A DNA stretch of 8,489 bases from Cytophagales bacterium (GCA_013205605.1 JABMMK010000243.1:1-8489), one strand, 5' to 3'; positions 1-7,905 are shown, numbered from the stretch's first letter. The notes: generated by a model not told the origin, from the letters alone. Program-made: numbers and translations.

Positions 1-87
1 CAAAACCAAGTCGTTTGCTTGAATTTGAAATAATGAGGATAAGCCATTTTGTAGGGCTTCAATTAATTGTTTTTGTACTAATAACAT
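1..87 (-). CDS. Partial N-terminus, possibly arginyl-tRNA synthetase
   Basis: An open frame runs from an ATG at 87 to the left edge and gives 29 residues, starting MLLVQKQLIEALQNG and ending in NDLVL, with no stop. The short amphipathic helix followed by a pattern like LFxI...DLVL resembles the start of Bacteroidota arginyl-tRNA synthetases. There, the next residues are normally a QPTKKEFEG-type motif of the Add-1 domain that contacts the tRNA D-loop, but that motif would lie outside the window. A Bacteroidota-type -7 element lies about 38 bases upstream of the ATG, which supports a real gene start. The gene is divergent from the threonylcarbamoyl-AMP synthase gene. That a CDS exists here is fairly likely. 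The ArgS identity is a resemblance judged from 29 residues only. Confidence 0.45.
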   Translation of the reverse strand, partial: MLLVQKQLIEALQNGLSSLFQIQANDLVL

Positions 88-124
88 AATAAAATAATTG
101 GATTTAATGATCCCCAATAAGCAA

Positions 125-132
125 CAAAGGTA
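125..132 (-). promoter_or_regulatory. Possible -7 promoter element (TACCTTTG) for the left-edge gene
   Basis: The minus strand reads TACCTTTG, an exact match to the Bacteroidota housekeeping -7 consensus TAnnTTTG. Transcription would start near 118-120, leaving an untranslated leader of roughly 30 bases before the ATG at 87. No clear -33 TTTG lies at the usual 19-21 bp spacing, so the call rests on the -7 box and its position. Confidence 0.4.
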
Positions 133-185
133 GCCAATTTGGATCAAATATTGCGATTTGACTTAATAAATGAGGAATTAAATCT

Positions 186-193
186 TACCTTTG
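186..193 (+). promoter_or_regulatory. Possible -7 promoter element (TACCTTTG) for the tsaC-cca pair
   Basis: TACCTTTG matches the Bacteroidota -7 consensus exactly and lies only 8 bases before the ATG at 202. If it is used, transcription starts about 2-4 bases before the start codon, making a nearly leaderless mRNA. A TTTG at 157-160 is 25 bp upstream, wider than the usual -33/-7 spacing. The short leader is the main reason for doubt. Confidence 0.35.
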
Positions 194-201
194 TGCACAT
201 T

Positions 202-768
202 ATGTTTAATCTATATGCAGATGCGGTTGCCTCTTTAAAGTCCGGAGGTGTAATTTTATATCCAAGTGACACCATTTGGGGTTTGGGCTGTGATGCCCGT
301 ATGGATGCCTCGATTGAGAAACTATTTGATATAAAAAATCGACCAGAAAATAAGGGATTGATTTTGTTGATTTCTAAAATTGAGCAATTAAGTGAATATG
401 TGGAGCAGGTGCCAGAAATTGCTTGGGATTTAGCTGAGTTCGCTGAAGATCCATTGACCATTATATATCCTAAAGGCAAAAACGTCAGTAAGTATATGTT
501 AGGCCCTGATGGCAGCATCGCAATCCGATTATTGAAAGATGAATTTTGCAAAGGTATGGTGTATCGCTATCAGCGAGGAATTGTTTCCACTTCAGCCAAT
601 ATTTCGGGAGCTCCATCGCCGACTGATTTTGCTAGTATTTCTGAAACGATCAAATCGCAGGTGGATTACATTTTAAAACCAGAAAATTCGGATAAAAAGG
701 GAGGGTTAAAATCTTCTAAAATAATTAAATTGGGATTAGGTGGTGAGTATACGATGATAAGATCTTGA
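202..768 (+). CDS. tsaC: L-threonylcarbamoyladenylate synthase, Sua5/YciO/YrdC family
   Basis: This family makes threonylcarbamoyl-AMP from threonine, bicarbonate and ATP, the first step of the t6A37 modification of ANN-decoding tRNAs, in the cytoplasm. The 188-residue product is a single YrdC domain of normal length. Visible family features are GGVILYPSDTIWGLGCD (residues 15-31), the basic KNRPENKG segment (45-52), PLTIIYP (84-90), SIAIRLLKDEF (105-115) and STSANISG (129-136). It lacks the extra C-terminal domain of long Sua5 proteins. I chose ATG 202 because the YrdC fold begins just after it. An upstream TTG at 139 would add 21 residues that do not look like the family and would place the -7 box inside the gene. 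The stop overlaps the next start by one base (TGATG), suggesting translational coupling with the CCA enzyme. A YciO-like paralogue with weaker activity is the main alternative. Confidence 0.88.
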   Translation: MFNLYADAVASLKSGGVILYPSDTIWGLGCDARMDASIEKLFDIKNRPENKGLILLISKIEQLSEYVEQVPEIAWDLAEFAEDPLTIIYPKGKNVSKYMLGPDGSIAIRLLKDEFCKGMVYRYQRGIVSTSANISGAPSPTDFASISETIKSQVDYILKPENSDKKGGLKSSKIIKLGLGGEYTMIRS

Positions 769-2210
769 TGAAATCCGGCATAGAAATTATTGAAAATTCA
801 ATTTTCAAGATCATTGGGGAAGCCTCAGATTTCTTGGGCTTAGAAACCTATGTGGTGGGAGGTTTTGTCCGAGATAGCTTATTGGCTCGTGAATGTAAGG
901 ATATTGATATCGTTTGTTTGGGTTCAGGAATCGGATTAGCCGAAGAAGTGGCGAAGCGATTTAATTTGTCGGAGCAATCGGTATCTATTTTTAAGAATTT
1001 TGGTACGGCCATGTTGAAAGTGGACGACTGGGATTTGGAATTTGTGGGGGCGAGGAAGGAATCGTACCAGCGGGATTCTCGGAAGCCTTTGGTTTTGGAG
1101 GGTAGTTTGGAGGATGATCAAAATAGACGAGATTTTACGATTAATGCATTAGCAGTTTCGATCAATAAAGACACTTGGGGTACCTTATTGGATCCATTTG
1201 GAGGAATTGATGATTTACAAGCTAAAATAATTAGAACTCCTTTAGAGCCTGGAATTACTTTTTCGGATGATCCATTGCGCATGATGCGTGCGGTTCGTTT
1301 TGCAACCCAGTTGGGCTTTGACATTTTCCCAGAAACCTTTGAAGCATTGACTACAGAGAAAGACCGATTGTCGATTATTTCGATGGAGCGTATTTCGGAG
1401 GAGTTGAATAAAATCATACTTTCAGATCGTCCTTCGTATGGATTTTTGTTATTAGATGCATGCCAAATTTTACCCATTATTTTCCCAGAATTCATGAAGT
1501 TGAAGGGTGTGGATACGGAAGAAGGGAAGGGGCACAAGGATAATTTTTATCATACGTTACAGGTGCTTGATAATATTTCAAAAAACACAAATGATCTTTG
1601 GTGGCGTTGGGCGGCTATTTTGCATGATATTGCAAAGCCTCAGACCAAGAAGTTTGTGCAGCATAAAGGGTGGACTTTTCATGGCCATGAGGAAATGGGA
1701 GCTAGGCAGGTTCCTACTATTTTCAAAAGGTTCAAATTGCCTTTAAACGAGAAGATGAAATTGGTGCAGAAATTAGTCCGTTTACATCTCCGTCCTATTG
1801 CCTTATCCAAAGAAGAGATTACAGACTCAGCTTTAAGGAGATTGCTTTTTGAGGCGGGGGACGAATTGGAAGCTTTAATGACTTTATGTAGGGCTGATAT
1901 TACTTCTAAAAATGGGGATAAGGTAAAAAAATATTTACGGAATTTTGATACGGTGGAAGATAAGTTGAGAGAGGTAGAAGCCAGTGATTCGTTGCGTAGT
2001 TTTCAACCTGTTTTTTCTGGAGAGGTGATAATGGATGTATTTGATATGGGTCCTGGAAAGGAAGTGGGCCTGATTAAAATCGCCATTCGTGAAGCTATTT
2101 TAGATGGCTTGATCCGGAATGATTTTGCTTCGGGTTGGGACTTTATGATTTCGGAGGGACTGAAATTGGGTTTGAAACCAGCGAAAGGCTTGGATCAAAT
2201 GATCAGTTGA
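768..2210 (+). CDS. cca: CCA-adding tRNA nucleotidyltransferase with HD domain
   Basis: The enzyme adds or repairs the 3' CCA end of tRNAs from CTP and ATP without a template. The 480-residue product has the class II nucleotidyltransferase layout. The flexible VVGGFVRDSLL motif is at 29-39, the metal-binding DID pair at 45-47, RRDFTINAL at 120-128, DDPLRMMRAVRF at 167-178, and ERISEE at 207-212. An HD phosphohydrolase-type domain follows, with LHDIAKP at 285-291 and further histidines in HGWTFHGHE-like sequence around 299-307. The length fits Bacteroidota versions that carry the HD domain. The ATG at 768 overlaps the preceding stop. A TTG directly in front could be read as an alternative start but adds only one residue. 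Pairing with a t6A enzyme places both genes in tRNA maturation. A poly(A) polymerase of the same superfamily is the alternative, but the motifs and single-copy context favour CCA addition. Confidence 0.92.
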   Translation: MKSGIEIIENSIFKIIGEASDFLGLETYVVGGFVRDSLLARECKDIDIVCLGSGIGLAEEVAKRFNLSEQSVSIFKNFGTAMLKVDDWDLEFVGARKESYQRDSRKPLVLEGSLEDDQNRRDFTINALAVSINKDTWGTLLDPFGGIDDLQAKIIRTPLEPGITFSDDPLRMMRAVRFATQLGFDIFPETFEALTTEKDRLSIISMERISEELNKIILSDRPSYGFLLLDACQILPIIFPEFMKLKGVDTEEGKGHKDNFYHTLQVLDNISKNTNDLWWRWAAILHDIAKPQTKKFVQHKGWTFHGHEEMGARQVPTIFKRFKLPLNEKMKLVQKLVRLHLRPIALSKEEITDSALRRLLFEAGDELEALMTLCRADITSKNGDKVKKYLRNFDTVEDKLREVEASDSLRSFQPVFSGEVIMDVFDMGPGKEVGLIKIAIREAILDGLIRNDFASGWDFMISEGLKLGLKPAKGLDQMIS

Positions 2211-2231
2211 TTTGAGGATTTTATTCATTAA

Positions 2232-2266
2232 ATTATATTAATTTAGCTTATAACCATTAATATAAT
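2232..2266. promoter_or_regulatory. 11-bp perfect inverted repeat, candidate operator for the HTH gene
   Basis: ATTATATTAAT at 2232-2242 and its exact reverse complement ATTAATATAAT at 2256-2266 are separated by 13 bp. The pair ends 3 bases before the ATG of the HTH gene and covers a near-consensus -7 box (TAATTTAG, 2239-2246). Such a position fits autorepression by the XRE protein. The arms contain only A and T, so chance in AT-rich DNA cannot be excluded. No U-tract follows, so it is not a good terminator for the upstream cca gene. Confidence 0.4.
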
Positions 2267-2269
2267 AAC

Positions 2270-2479
2270 ATGAATCAAATCCTTCAAAATATTCGGAAAT
2301 TGAGAATTTCTAAAGAAATTTCTCAAGAGGCGATTGCCAACTCACTAAAAATGACTCAAAGTGCATATGCAAAATTAGAAAGAGGTCAAACAAAATTAAG
2401 TCTTGAAAGATATTTATTGATTTCGGTATATTTTGATGTGGACAAGTCGGTGTTGCTTCAAGATGATATTCAAATCTGA
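2270..2479 (+). CDS. Small XRE-family HTH transcriptional regulator
   Basis: The 69-residue product is essentially one Cro/C1-type helix-turn-helix domain (about residues 6-62). The order is typical: LRISKEISQEAIANSL gives helices 1-2, MTQSAYAKLERGQTKLS gives the turn and recognition helix, then LLISVYFDVD and a short tail. It lacks an effector or dimerisation domain, so it probably acts as a simple DNA-binding switch. It follows cca by 59 bp, has its own possible -7 box and an inverted repeat directly upstream, and ends 2 bp from the convergent end of the peptide exporter gene. Its position next to a bacteriocin-like operon suggests it could regulate that operon, but nothing in the sequence ties it to the operon promoter about 6 kb away. 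Family assignment is firm; target genes are unknown. Confidence 0.85.
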   Translation: MNQILQNIRKLRISKEISQEAIANSLKMTQSAYAKLERGQTKLSLERYLLISVYFDVDKSVLLQDDIQI

Positions 2480-2481
2480 TT

Positions 2482-4644
2482 TCAAATCATTAAGTCTTGA
2501 TGCTGTAATTGCCATAAGCTATTGTATTCGCCTTTTAAGGTAATTAATTCTTGGTGGGTGCCAACTTCCTGAACTTGCCCTCTTTTAAGGAAAACAATTC
2601 GGTCAACAGATTTTATTGTACTAAGTCGATGTGCAATAATGACAATTGTTTTAAATTGTTTTTTATAGGATTCGATGAATTTCTTGATGGGCAATTCCGA
2701 ATTTGAATCTAATGAGGATGTGGCTTCGTCTAATAATAGAATTTCAGGTTTTTTGTAAATAGCTCTGGCAAAAGCTATTCTTTGTTTTTGACCTCCTGAT
2801 AATAATGTTCCATTTTCGCCAATTTCAGTATTGTAGCTGTTGGGTAGTCTTTCTATAAATTCATTAATTTCAAGTTTACTACATATATCTAAGATTCTTT
2901 TAATGTCAGGATTGGGATCTCCTAGTGCAATATTTTCAATAATGTTCCCGGAGAATAATTGTAAATCTTGGGAAATTACTCCCACCATTGATCTCAAATC
3001 TTTTACATTTATATCATTCATATTGTAATGACCAATAAAAATACTCCCTTCTTTTATCGGATATAACTGTTGGAATAAAGAAAATATGGTTGTTTTGCCG
3101 CAACCGCTTTCACCGACTAGTGCCGTAACTTGGTTTTTGTAAATAGTTAAATTGAAATCGACAAATAATTTTGCCTTATTTCCATAGCTGAAAGTAACAT
3201 GTTGGAATTGAATGTCACCCAAATCAGATTTTTGTAAAGTTAACTTGTCTTGATTTGTGCTTTCGATTTCTAAATCCATGATTTCAAAAAGTCTATCACT
3301 AGCTATTAACGCATTTTGAATGGATTTATTTGCCCCAATGAGCATGGAGACAGGGCCTGTAAAAAAACCGATTAATGCATAAAATGAAAATAATTCACCG
3401 GGTGAAAGCATTCCATCAATTACATAGTAAGATCCAAACCATAATATAATGATAGTTAATATGGACGATAGGTATTGGCTTGATGCAGATGCGAATAAGC
3501 TATTTAATCCTGATTTAAAACCTGTAAATAATAATTTTATAAATCTGTTCTCTATTTGTGTGTTTGAAAATTCTTCAATTCCAAATTCCTTTATTGTCTT
3601 AGCATGATTGATGGATTCAACTAACTGTGTTTCCAACTTTGCGGAAACTTCCATTATTTTTCGTTCATTTATTTTATTTAAATAATTCATAGAAAAATAA
3701 ATGCCCGTATATATGGGTATGATGAATGAAATAATCAATGCAAGTTTCCAATAATAGGTAAACATTAACGTAACAGTAAACAAGATGACTAATGAATTCA
3801 CTAAAATTTCCAATGCAGTTTCATTGATAAAGTTTCTTATTTTAACAGCATCATTTATTCTAGAAATTATTTCACCAATTCGCATGGTATCAAAAAATCT
3901 TTGAGGCAAATTCATTATGTGCGTATAATATCCAAGGATTAATTGGGCATCAATTAACTGGCCGGTTTTCATGACTAATACCGTTTTTTTAGCTCCAATT
4001 ATGGCTTGAATACTTATTAAAAAGATCATTAGGGTACTCATCAAATTCAATAAATTTTTATTTCCATTGATTAAAACATGATCTGTTATCTTTTGAATAT
4101 AAACAGGAATTGATAGTCCCAATATTGTATATAATAATGCCCCGAAGATGGATTGAAACAAAATTGACTTATGAGGTTTAATCAATGAATAGTATCGGTT
4201 TATATTTGATTGTTTGAAATTTGAAGGAGAAAAATTACTTTTAGGTGCAATTAAAATTAAGGCACTTGACCAATTAGTTTCAAACTCCTTTAAACTTAAT
4301 TGAATTAGGTAGCCCAAGCTGGGATCCATTATAGTTAGAAATTTTTTTTTCACTTTGTAAATTACCACAAAGTGTTGTAAGCGATTTTCATATATCATGT
4401 GTGCAATAGATGGCAAAGGGATTTTGTCAATTGCTTCAATACTAGCTTTTACGCCTTTTGCATGAAAGCCCATTTTATCTAAGGCGTCAATTAGTCCTAT
4501 TACATTTGCTCCATTTTTATCTGTTTCCGACCATTGTCTAATTTTTGTAATGGGTACATATATCTTATGGAAATTCCCTATTGATGAAATACATGCAGCG
4601 CCGCAATCCATTATATCATGTTGTTTTACTTCAATGGAATTCAT
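2482..4644 (-). CDS. C39-peptidase ABC exporter for double-glycine leader peptides
   Basis: The 720-residue inner-membrane protein fuses three modules in the order known for bacteriocin exporters. Residues 1-130 form a C39 cysteine peptidase with Gln8, catalytic Cys14 in the DCGAAC motif, His91 in LQHFVVIY and Asp107 in MDPSLG. All expected catalytic residues are present, so it is not an inactive C39-like domain. About residues 150-440 are the six-helix ABC transmembrane domain. The ATPase domain has Walker A GESGCGKTT (511-519), signature LSGGQ (615-619), Walker B LLLDEA (636-641) and the switch histidine in AHRLST (672). It should cut leaders after Gly-Gly and export the cores. Its start lies one base after the stop of the HlyD-type gene, so the two are probably made together. 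The natural substrates are the two peptides encoded at the head of this operon. Confidence 0.93.
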   Translation of the reverse strand: MNSIEVKQHDIMDCGAACISSIGNFHKIYVPITKIRQWSETDKNGANVIGLIDALDKMGFHAKGVKASIEAIDKIPLPSIAHMIYENRLQHFVVIYKVKKKFLTIMDPSLGYLIQLSLKEFETNWSSALILIAPKSNFSPSNFKQSNINRYYSLIKPHKSILFQSIFGALLYTILGLSIPVYIQKITDHVLINGNKNLLNLMSTLMIFLISIQAIIGAKKTVLVMKTGQLIDAQLILGYYTHIMNLPQRFFDTMRIGEIISRINDAVKIRNFINETALEILVNSLVILFTVTLMFTYYWKLALIISFIIPIYTGIYFSMNYLNKINERKIMEVSAKLETQLVESINHAKTIKEFGIEEFSNTQIENRFIKLLFTGFKSGLNSLFASASSQYLSSILTIIILWFGSYYVIDGMLSPGELFSFYALIGFFTGPVSMLIGANKSIQNALIASDRLFEIMDLEIESTNQDKLTLQKSDLGDIQFQHVTFSYGNKAKLFVDFNLTIYKNQVTALVGESGCGKTTIFSLFQQLYPIKEGSIFIGHYNMNDINVKDLRSMVGVISQDLQLFSGNIIENIALGDPNPDIKRILDICSKLEINEFIERLPNSYNTEIGENGTLLSGGQKQRIAFARAIYKKPEILLLDEATSSLDSNSELPIKKFIESYKKQFKTIVIIAHRLSTIKSVDRIVFLKRGQVQEVGTHQELITLKGEYNSLWQLQHQDLMI

Positions 4645-4645
4645 T

Positions 4646-5788
4646 TTATGTGGTTTTTAATTTATTTGGATTAATCCAATCATCTACTCGGTCAAATAAT
4701 AGGTCAATGATCATTCTTTTAACCAAAAAGAAATTTCCAGTTAAAGTCATTCCTTTTATTATCTTTCCTTTTACTCCATTTTGCAACATCAAATCTTGTT
4801 GAGAGTACGCACATCTTACCACGAATACCATTTCATTATTGATTATTCTAGGGTTTTTGTCAATTTCTATCACATAGCCACTGAGTGAACCCCATTGATT
4901 ATGATTGAAAGTATCCAAATTGAATTTTACTAATTGGCTTGTTTTTATATATCCAATATTTTTAGGGGAAATGACACACTCAATAATTAGATTTTCATTA
5001 GGTGATATTTGAGCCATTACCTGTCCATTCAATAAATTAGAATTTTCTGTAAGTCCTATGGAATTGATAATATGGCCAGTTATTGGCGCTTTTATAAAAT
5101 AATTATTTTTTTCAAGTGTAATTTTATCTATCTCATTCGAAATGTTTATTATCTCTTTAGAAATTTCTTTAATATCAAATTGCCAACGGGTTAAATTATC
5201 TTTAATGAACCCTTTGGATACTTCTTTGGCTATTTCATTTTCAAATTTTGATCTTTCATATTCGATCAGTGGGATAGCATTTTCTTGAAAAAGAAATTGG
5301 TCTCGATTGAATTTTAATTGGGCCTGATCTGATTTTAGTTCTAATTCTTTGAAATGAGTTATATATCGATAATAATCTTCTTGAATGCTTACATTCACTA
5401 AACTTGAATTTTTTAATTGAACCACTTGAGTCAAATCTGCTAAAATTGATTTTTTTAGTTTTAATTCTTTTTCTAATCTGTTTTTTTCATTTTTATTTTC
5501 TTTTGAATCCAATATTAATAAGGTGTCATTTTTGTTAACGGCTAGGTTTGGTACAACTTTTTGATAAATAATTCGACCAGATTGTAACGATGTTATAGGG
5601 ATATTTTCTCCGCTACTACGGATAATTCCACGACTTTGTATGCTTATGTCAATGTTTGTTAAACATGTGATAGTTAATAGAATTGCTATTAGTGGCAAAG
5701 AAATGCTATAAATTGTCAAAAACTGACTATTGTTTTTGGCATATAGATTTTCAATCGTATGTTCAAAATCATCGGTTTTAATTTTCAC
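4646..5788 (-). CDS. HlyD-family periplasmic adaptor (membrane fusion protein)
   Basis: The 380-residue protein should link the inner-membrane exporter to an outer-membrane conduit. It has a short cytoplasmic N-terminus and one transmembrane segment at about residues 23-43. A first lipoyl-like half follows (SGRIIYQKVV...NDTLLILDS), then two long Lys/Glu-rich coiled-coil stretches. The second lipoyl half is FIKAPITGHIIN, followed by C-terminal beta-barrel sequence with KGMTLTGNFFLVKR. The ending DLLFDRVDDWINP is like that of HlyD proteins paired with C39 exporters in Bacteroidota. The start is GTG: an in-frame stop at 5812-5810 lies only 21 bases upstream, with no ATG in between and none close downstream. 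It is 13 bp after the YbaB-like gene and 1 bp before the exporter gene. The family call is firm; the outer-membrane partner is not identified by homology. Confidence 0.88.
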   Translation of the reverse strand: MKIKTDDFEHTIENLYAKNNSQFLTIYSISLPLIAILLTITCLTNIDISIQSRGIIRSSGENIPITSLQSGRIIYQKVVPNLAVNKNDTLLILDSKENKNEKNRLEKELKLKKSILADLTQVVQLKNSSLVNVSIQEDYYRYITHFKELELKSDQAQLKFNRDQFLFQENAIPLIEYERSKFENEIAKEVSKGFIKDNLTRWQFDIKEISKEIINISNEIDKITLEKNNYFIKAPITGHIINSIGLTENSNLLNGQVMAQISPNENLIIECVISPKNIGYIKTSQLVKFNLDTFNHNQWGSLSGYVIEIDKNPRIINNEMVFVVRCAYSQQDLMLQNGVKGKIIKGMTLTGNFFLVKRMIIDLLFDRVDDWINPNKLKTT

Positions 5789-5801
5789 AACTTTTATAGA
5801 T

Positions 5802-6065
5802 TTAGTTTTTTAAATTTTTTTGATAGATTTCTATCATACTTTTAATTTTCAGACTGACTGATTCAATCGATGAATTAATCAAATCAGGTAGAGTTTCTTC
5901 TAATTTTTGATCATGTACTTTCAAATTGATTCTAATTTTTTGAATTCGTAAATGTCCATTAATTTCAATTTCAAATATTCCTTCTGGATCTTGATGTACT
6001 TCTATGATGTCGTTTTTTATGTCTTGAATCATTTTTTGAAATTCTTGTATTTTAGCTACATTCAT
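5802..6065 (-). CDS. YbaB/EbfC-like small protein in the secretion operon
   Basis: The 87-residue product has the layout of the YbaB/EbfC nucleoid-associated family. It has an N-terminal helix (about 1-25, KIQEFQKMIQDIKNDI), a central stretch of strands around GIFEIEINGHLRIQKIRINL (about 28-49), and a long C-terminal helix (about 53-86, LEETLPDLINSSIES...). The VTINGxxxxxxVEID-like core is recognisable. Housekeeping YbaB proteins are usually a little over 100 residues and carry a glycine-rich GESGAGLV-type stretch, which here is reduced to QDPEGIF, so this looks like a divergent paralogue. It has no signal peptide or membrane segment and should be cytoplasmic. It lies 11 bp after the outer-membrane protein gene and 13 bp before the adaptor gene, clearly inside the operon. 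Its role is unknown. Possibilities are DNA binding, a chaperone for precursors, or an immunity-type function. Pediocin-like immunity proteins are also small and helical, but the central strands favour YbaB. Confidence 0.62.
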   Translation of the reverse strand: MNVAKIQEFQKMIQDIKNDIIEVHQDPEGIFEIEINGHLRIQKIRINLKVHDQKLEETLPDLINSSIESVSLKIKSMIEIYQKNLKN

Positions 6066-6076
6066 TTTATTTAGGT

Positions 6077-7879
6077 TTAAAATAGTTTAATGGAAAAGTT
6101 TAGATTGCTCACTGCTAGATTAGAGATGTTTGAAGTCAGTATGCGGTTTTGGCCTAAGAATATTGATCTAGTAGGATCTTTGATTAACAAACTATTGGAC
6201 TCTTTGCTCGCATAATTGTATCTTAATTCAAAATTCAAATGCTTTTTTCTTGATATTTCATAAGAATACCCAAAGGCAATGGATAGCAGAGGAATACCTT
6301 TGCTGACAATAAGTTGAATGGGTTCTTCTTTTAAATTCATCAATTTATATTGTGCCGATGTAAAAGATTGTAGTCCTTGTATAGGAATTTTTTCTACAAT
6401 TATCCCAAATTGTGGGCTTACATAAATTCCAAATGGTCTTTTATTTTGATGATAGATTTTTTCAAATTTTAAGCCCAGTCCTGTATAATGTATTTGACGA
6501 CCCCCTAATCCAAAATTGGTTGATCCATCATAAAATACCTTAATAGCCTTGCCAACTTTTATTTCGTAGCTGAAGCCAATTAGAATTGGATTAATGGTTT
6601 TTTTTTGAATCTGATAGCTATTGTCTAATTGCCATTTGCTTTCAGTAAATCTTAAGTCAAAAGAATTAGAGGAAGAATTTAAAGGAGCAATAGAAAGCGT
6701 TTTGCCTATGCTAATATGATAGTACCAAAATTTAACAAAACGATTTAATTGTTTGGAAGTAACTGGTTTACCATCATCATGTTGTGTACTATCTTTTAAT
6801 GCCAGTTTTTTCTGGGCTTTAAAATATAGAACATCATCTTTTTGAATATTATTTGCATAATCTATATCAAAATTGACCAGTGTATCAATTTTGTCAATTT
6901 GAATTTCTAATTTCAATATTTCGAATGCTTCTTTTTGTGAGGTCCAACTTCTACTTTTATGCTCATGGTTTAATGATTTAAAATACCATTTATTGCCAAA
7001 TTCTTTGTAATTAATTTTCCATTTTGATTGGTGCAAAATAGCCCATAAACTGTTCGAGTTTATCGCTTCAATCTGCAAGGTTATGATGGCAAATGTGACT
7101 TTATCTATCATCAGATAACTTTCGTACGAGTTCTCTCGATTTTTTTTAGGCGAAAATGATATTTTGTATGTTGGCCTATTTTCATGCATAATTTCTTCTA
7201 CGATAAATCGGAATCTTTTTAATTTTGTTGAATCTAATATTGCATATGAATTGTTTGAAAAATTAAAGAATTCAATTGCTCGACCGGTCGCTCCCCAAAT
7301 AACAAAATTGGATGAATCTACTTTTTTAAACTCTTCCATATTTAAATTATTCAACTCTATTTTAATTTTATCATCAGACGAGAATTTTGGCATGATGGAT
7401 TTTAATTCTGAGGTCAAATGGTATATTTTGTTTTGATTTTGATCCTCCAATGTTTCACTTTGGCTTCCAAACATCGCATATGGTTTATTCGCATAATTGA
7501 TTTTGAACTTTCGTATGACTTTTTTAATTATTTCCTCTGCTCCATTGGTGATTTTAACTTCATCCAATTGGTTTTCCATGGATTCCATCTCGATAATCAG
7601 ATTGTCTTTAATGCTTTTTAGATTAATTTCTTGAGTCCTATACCCGATGAATGAAATTTTCAGTTGATTGTTTTTCTGTTGGTCAATCTCTCTAATGTTA
7701 ATTTTAAAAGAACCATCATTTGAGCTAATAACACCGCGGTAACCTAGTTTAATACTGGCAAAGATTAGGGGTTCTTTGGTTATTCGATCTACAATTCTTC
7801 CATGAATTAGCTGACCATAAAATGAATTTGGTATCAGCAGAATAATAAAATAAAAGCAAGTAAAGAGATAATTTTTCAA
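6077..7879 (-). CDS. Outer-membrane-type protein with carboxypeptidase-regulatory-like domain
   Basis: The 600-residue product starts with a signal peptide (residues 1-22, Lys then a hydrophobic run, likely cut after SFYG before Gln23). Residues about 25-105 form a CarboxypepD_reg-like beta-sandwich (IHGRIVDRITKEPLIFASIKL, GYRTQEINL), usual at the N-terminus of Bacteroidota outer-membrane proteins. AEEIIKKVIRKFKINYANKP (from about 113) begins a region seen in DUF5686-like proteins. From about 390 the sequence becomes alternating amphipathic strands and ends in SIKLF, with a terminal Phe as in beta-barrel proteins. It is too short and lacks a plug domain, so it is not a TonB-dependent receptor. 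The start is TTG: an in-frame TAG lies two codons upstream and the first internal Met is near residue 112, after the signal peptide. It may supply the outer-membrane step of export, protect the producer, or do neither. The function is not established. Confidence 0.72.
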   Translation of the reverse strand: MKNYLFTCFYFIILLIPNSFYGQLIHGRIVDRITKEPLIFASIKLGYRGVISSNDGSFKINIREIDQQKNNQLKISFIGYRTQEINLKSIKDNLIIEMESMENQLDEVKITNGAEEIIKKVIRKFKINYANKPYAMFGSQSETLEDQNQNKIYHLTSELKSIMPKFSSDDKIKIELNNLNMEEFKKVDSSNFVIWGATGRAIEFFNFSNNSYAILDSTKLKRFRFIVEEIMHENRPTYKISFSPKKNRENSYESYLMIDKVTFAIITLQIEAINSNSLWAILHQSKWKINYKEFGNKWYFKSLNHEHKSRSWTSQKEAFEILKLEIQIDKIDTLVNFDIDYANNIQKDDVLYFKAQKKLALKDSTQHDDGKPVTSKQLNRFVKFWYYHISIGKTLSIAPLNSSSNSFDLRFTESKWQLDNSYQIQKKTINPILIGFSYEIKVGKAIKVFYDGSTNFGLGGRQIHYTGLGLKFEKIYHQNKRPFGIYVSPQFGIIVEKIPIQGLQSFTSAQYKLMNLKEEPIQLIVSKGIPLLSIAFGYSYEISRKKHLNFELRYNYASKESNSLLIKDPTRSIFLGQNRILTSNISNLAVSNLNFSIKLF

Positions 7880-7905
7880 GGGCTAGGTTTAATAAGTGGT
7901 AAGTA

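Noticed and set aside
1118..1537. A 139-codon minus-strand open frame inside cca, and similar long frames antisense to tsaC and the operon genes.
   Set aside because: They lie opposite genes with clear family motifs and have no recognisable domains of their own, so they are shadows.
2458..2500. TCAAGA and TCTTGA arms with weak internal pairing across the two convergent stop codons, as a bidirectional terminator.
   Set aside because: The arms are 6 bp with a 31-base spacer, the inner pairing is interrupted, and no T-tract follows on either strand.
6077..7879. TonB-dependent receptor (SusC-like), because of the N-terminal carboxypeptidase-regulatory-like domain.
   Set aside because: The protein is only 600 residues, and no plug domain or TonB box is visible after the N-terminal domain.
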